DNA of 17,246 nucleotides. It comes from Burkholderiales bacterium (lineage in GTDB: Bacteria; Pseudomonadota; Gammaproteobacteria; Burkholderiales; CAIKXV01). Position 1 is the stretch's first letter. Every line of letters starts with the position of its first letter. Below the pieces are notes generated by a model that saw only the letters and a program-made list of their open reading frames with translations, was not told the DNA's origin and ran no database searches. Below, piece after piece: positions 14,254 through 17,246 of the stretch. The stretch is taken from positions 1-17,246 of the forward strand of contig JACMMK010000224.1 of the NCBI GenBank assembly GCA_014379045.1, given 5' to 3'. The position numbers and the translations under genes were made by a program.

Positions 14254-16353
14254 ATGATGGCTACGGCACGAAAGAAGCGCGGGCTCCCGGTCGAGCATTT
14301 CCTGAATCGGGAACTCGGCCAGCTCGCGTTCAATGCGCGCGTGCTCGAGGAAGCCGAGAACCCGAAGAACCCGCTCCTCGAACGCCTGCGCTTCCTGTGC
14401 ATCGTGTCGAGCAACCTCGACGAATTCTTCGAGATCCGGGTCGCCGGGCTGAAGGAGCAGATCACCCTCGGCGCGTCGACGACCGAGCCCGACGGCATGC
14501 CGCCGCGGCAGGTGTTCCGGCTGGTGGCGCAGCGCGCGCATGAACTGGTCGCGCGTCAGTACCGTCTGCTCAACTCGGAGTTGCTGCCGCGGCTCGCGCT
14601 GGAGGGCATTCGCTTCCTGCGCCGGGGCGAGTGGAACCCGGCGCAGCAGGAATGGGTGCGCAGCTACTTCTTCCGCGAAGTGATGCCGGTACTGACCCCG
14701 ATCGGGCTCGACCCGGCGCACCCGTTTCCGCGCGTGTTGAACAAGTCGCTCAATTTCGCGGTTGAACTCGAAGGCAAGGACGCGTTCGGCCGCCGCTCGG
14801 GGGCGGCGATCGTGCAGGCCCCCCGCGTGCTGCCGCGCGTGGTGAAGCTGCCGTCGCAGATCGCGGGCTGCGCGCACGGCTTCGTGTTCCTGTCGGCCGT
14901 CCTGCATGCACACATGCGCGAGCTGTTCGCGGGCATGGCGGTGCTCGGCTCCTATCAGTTCCGCGTCACCCGCAACAGCGACCTGTTCGTCGACGAGGAA
15001 GAGGTGAAGAACCTGCGCACCGCGCTGCAGGGCGAGTTGCCGCAGCGCCATTTCGGCAACGCGGTGCGCCTCGAGGTCGCCGACAACTGCTCGGAGGCGA
15101 TGACCTCGTTCCTGCAGCAGCAGTTCGACCTGGGCGACGAGGATCTGTATCGGGTCCCCGGCCCGGTGAACCTGGTGCGGCTGATGCAGGTGCCGGACTG
15201 GGTCGATCGACCGGACCTGATGTACCGGCCGTTCGTTGCCGGCCTGCCCGGGACGCTTGCGCGACGTGCCGATATCTTCGAGGCGATCCGTCGCGGCGAT
15301 ATCCTGCTGCACCATCCGTACCAGTCGTTCGCGCCGGTCGTCCATTACATCCAGCAGGCCGCGGCCGATCCGGCGGTGGTCGCGATCAAGCAGACGATCT
15401 ATCGCACCGGCAATGAATCGGTCCTGATGGAAACGCTGATCGCCGCGGCGAGGAACGGCAAGGAAGTGACCGTCGTCGTCGAACTGCTCGCACGCTTCGA
15501 TGAAGAGGCGAACATCAACTGGGCCTCGCGGCTCGAGCAGGCCGGCGCGCATGTCGTGTACGGCGTCGTCGGACACAAGACGCATGCGAAGATGGCGCTC
15601 GTGGTCCGGCGCGAGGAAGGCCAGCTACGCCGCTACGTGCACGTGTCGACCGGCAACTACCATGTGCGCACGGCGGGCCTGTATACGGATTTCGGTCTGT
15701 TCACCTGCAACGATCAGATCTGCGCCGATGTGAACGAGACCTTCAAGCAGTTGACCGGGCTCGGCCGCGCGGGTCGGCTGCATCACCTCTGGCAGGCTCC
15801 TTTCACGCTGCACGAGAATGTCGTGCGCGCGATCAACGAAGAGGCGAAGGCGGCGCGCGCCGGCAAACGCGCCCAGATCATCGCGAAGATGAACGCGCTG
15901 CTCGAACCGCAGACGATCGCCGCGCTCTACAAGGCGTCGCAGGCCGGCGTGCGCATCGATCTGATCGTGCGTGGGGTGTGCGCGTTGCGCCCGGGCGTGC
16001 CGGGGTTGTCCGACAATATCCGCGTGCGCTCGGTGCTCGGCCGGTTTCTCGAGCATTCGAGGGTATTCTGCTTCCATGCCGGGGGCGCCGAACAGGTCTA
16101 CATTTCGAGCGCGGACTGGATGGATCGCAATTTCTTTCGCCGGGTGGAAATCTGCGTGCCGGTACTCGACCCGCGACTGAAGCGCCGCATCATCGCCGAA
16201 GCGCTGCGCCCGTGCCTGCGCGACAACCTTCAGTCCTGGGAAATGAACGCCGAGGGCGTGTACCGTCGGCGCAGTCCGGGCCGGGGTCGGCCGTACTCGG
16301 CACAGCACGCGCTGCTCGCCGAGCTCGCGCAGCAGCCCGCGCCGAGCGATTGA
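14254..16353 (+). CDS. ppk1: Polyphosphate kinase 1
   Basis: Reversibly makes polyphosphate from the ATP gamma-phosphate, usually at the inner membrane face. 699 residues, a typical PPK1. Seen: the N-terminal FLNRELGQLAFNARVLEEA (about 16-34) and SSNLDEFFEIRVAG (52-65) with the ATP-binding Asn54. Two conserved His follow: THAK with His444 (equivalent to E. coli His435, the phosphorylated residue) and EHSR with His601 (equivalent to His592). Their spacing of 157 equals that of the E. coli pair. SSADWMDRNF follows in the C-terminal domain. The start is one of two tandem ATGs (14254, 14257) just after yggX. The in-frame upstream start at 14173 would overlap yggX with unrelated sequence. The ribosome site is weak. 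It is followed 54 bases later by a CYTH-CHAD gene, which supports a polyphosphate role for both. Confidence 0.96.
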   Translation: MMATARKKRGLPVEHFLNRELGQLAFNARVLEEAENPKNPLLERLRFLCIVSSNLDEFFEIRVAGLKEQITLGASTTEPDGMPPRQVFRLVAQRAHELVARQYRLLNSELLPRLALEGIRFLRRGEWNPAQQEWVRSYFFREVMPVLTPIGLDPAHPFPRVLNKSLNFAVELEGKDAFGRRSGAAIVQAPRVLPRVVKLPSQIAGCAHGFVFLSAVLHAHMRELFAGMAVLGSYQFRVTRNSDLFVDEEEVKNLRTALQGELPQRHFGNAVRLEVADNCSEAMTSFLQQQFDLGDEDLYRVPGPVNLVRLMQVPDWVDRPDLMYRPFVAGLPGTLARRADIFEAIRRGDILLHHPYQSFAPVVHYIQQAAADPAVVAIKQTIYRTGNESVLMETLIAAARNGKEVTVVVELLARFDEEANINWASRLEQAGAHVVYGVVGHKTHAKMALVVRREEGQLRRYVHVSTGNYHVRTAGLYTDFGLFTCNDQICADVNETFKQLTGLGRAGRLHHLWQAPFTLHENVVRAINEEAKAARAGKRAQIIAKMNALLEPQTIAALYKASQAGVRIDLIVRGVCALRPGVPGLSDNIRVRSVLGRFLEHSRVFCFHAGGAEQVYISSADWMDRNFFRRVEICVPVLDPRLKRRIIAEALRPCLRDNLQSWEMNAEGVYRRRSPGRGRPYSAQHALLAELAQQPAPSD

Positions 16354-16407
16354 ACAGCGTTGCGCTGCGCGCGCGCGCCGCGCACCGAGGTCTGATAGAA
16401 CGCATCC

Positions 16408-17246
16408 ATGCCAGTCGAGACTGAACTTCGCTTCCAACTGAACGCGGCGCAGGCGCGCGCGCTTGGCGCAGATCCGCGGCTCGCGGGCAAACTGCAGCGT
16501 CGGCCGCTCACGAGCGTGTATTTCGACACGCCGGAGCTGACGCTGGCCCAACGTCGCGTCGGGCTGCGCCTGCGTCGCGCCGGACGGGTCTGGCTGCAGA
16601 CGTTCAAGTGCGAACTGGTCGACGCCGGCGCGCATCAGCGCGGTGAATGGGAGTGGCCGGTTGCCCGCGCCGCGCTCGACTTCACCAAGTTGGCCGAGAC
16701 ACCGCTCGCCGACTGGTTTGTCAAGGCGCGCAATCGCGATGCGCTCGCGCCCCGTTTCGAAACGCGGTTCGCGCGCTCAACCGCGCTGATCGACTACGAA
16801 GACGCGTCGATCGAAGTCGCACTCGACCGCGGCAAGCTGATTGCCGGCGAGCGGCAGGAGGCGATACTTGAACTCGAACTCGAACTGAAGAGCGGTCCGA
16901 TCGAGGGGCTGTACGCCGCCGCCCAGGCGTTCAATGCCGACCATGCGCTGATGCTCGAGCCGCGCAGCAAGGCCGCACGCGGCTTCGCCCTGCTCGCCGG
17001 GACGCCGGAAGTACCTGTCAAGTCGGGGCGGCTCGATCTCGATGAGGAGGCGAGCGCGGAAGAGGCGTTCTGCGCGGTGATCAGACATTGCCTCGCCCAC
17101 CTGCAGGCGAACGCAGGCGGCGTGCGCCGGGCACTGGACCCCGAGTACGTGCACCAGGCACGGGTCGCACTGCGCAGGCTGCGCTCGGCACTGGTGACGT
17201 TCCGGCGCGCGATCCCGCGCGTGGCGAGCGATGCGCTCGGCGCCGA
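16408..17246 (+). CDS. CYTH-CHAD domain protein (triphosphatase-like), cut by the window edge
   Basis: The frame opens at the ATG at 16408 and is still open at the window end, giving 279 complete codons. N-terminal CYTH domain: ETELRF (4-9) is the ExExK signature with Arg8 in place of Lys. VYFDTPELTL, GLRLRRAG and QTFK follow, with alternating charged residues lining the tunnel, and ELELELKSG (155-163). The CHAD domain starts at roughly 220, with YVHQARVALRRLRSAL (247-262) carrying the conserved His249 and the basic helix. CYTH enzymes hydrolyse inorganic triphosphate or related substrates using divalent metals, and CHAD domains are known to bind polyphosphate. Its position 54 bases after ppk1 fits joint polyphosphate metabolism. 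No strong ribosome site was found upstream. Confidence 0.92.
   Translation, partial: MPVETELRFQLNAAQARALGADPRLAGKLQRRPLTSVYFDTPELTLAQRRVGLRLRRAGRVWLQTFKCELVDAGAHQRGEWEWPVARAALDFTKLAETPLADWFVKARNRDALAPRFETRFARSTALIDYEDASIEVALDRGKLIAGERQEAILELELELKSGPIEGLYAAAQAFNADHALMLEPRSKAARGFALLAGTPEVPVKSGRLDLDEEASAEEAFCAVIRHCLAHLQANAGGVRRALDPEYVHQARVALRRLRSALVTFRRAIPRVASDALGA

Noticed and set aside
14095..15585. Long antisense open frame (496 codons) under ppk1
   Set aside because: It is Arg/His/Asp-rich with no recognisable domain, and the opposite strand clearly encodes PPK1. Such frames are common in GC-rich DNA.
16354..16407. Alternating CG run between ppk1 and the CYTH-CHAD gene as a Z-DNA or regulatory element
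   Set aside because: The run is short and in line with local composition, with nothing else to support a function.
16867..16887. Short tandem repeat of GAACTC units
   Set aside because: It encodes the ELELELK segment expected in the CYTH domain, so protein constraint explains it.

Overview
This is a GC-rich, gene-dense chromosomal segment, most likely from a betaproteobacterium of or near the Burkholderiales. The evidence is three Bug/TctC-type periplasmic binding proteins (a family greatly expanded in that group), a classical two-domain ArgA, a YggX-type iron protein, PPK1, and a TrkA/TrkH pair. No rRNA, tRNA, CRISPR array, insertion sequence or phage gene was seen. No stretch over 300 bases lacks a gene.

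Region 1 (1-4248) looks accessory. A Bug receptor is followed on the same strand by a ureohydrolase-fold protein in which several canonical metal or substrate positions are changed. On the opposite strand lies an orphan pseudopilin-like protein of the DUF1559/H-X9-DG kind, best known from planctomycetes, with an EF-hand-like loop. It is divergent from a DctP-type TRAP binding protein that has no visible export signal and no transporter partner.

Region 2 (4249-7742, minus strand) reads as one catabolic operon: Bug receptor, then acyl-CoA dehydrogenase, then a second Bug receptor. The last two overlap by ATGA. A candidate extended -10 element with an abutting 12-bp perfect palindrome lies upstream.

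Region 3 (7743-11484, minus strand) is an inositol-monophosphatase-family gene followed tightly by trkA and trkH, a potassium uptake system.

Region 4 (11582-17246, plus strand) is housekeeping: rsmE overlapping argA by ATGA, then yggX, ppk1 and a CYTH-CHAD protein cut by the window edge. The last two form a polyphosphate neighbourhood.

The best leads for something not routinely described are the altered ureohydrolase beside a Bug receptor, the leaderless DctP protein, the planctomycete-like pseudopilin, and the Bug-ACAD-Bug operon whose dehydrogenase lacks the usual catalytic glutamate. All are inferences from sequence reading alone; no database search was possible.
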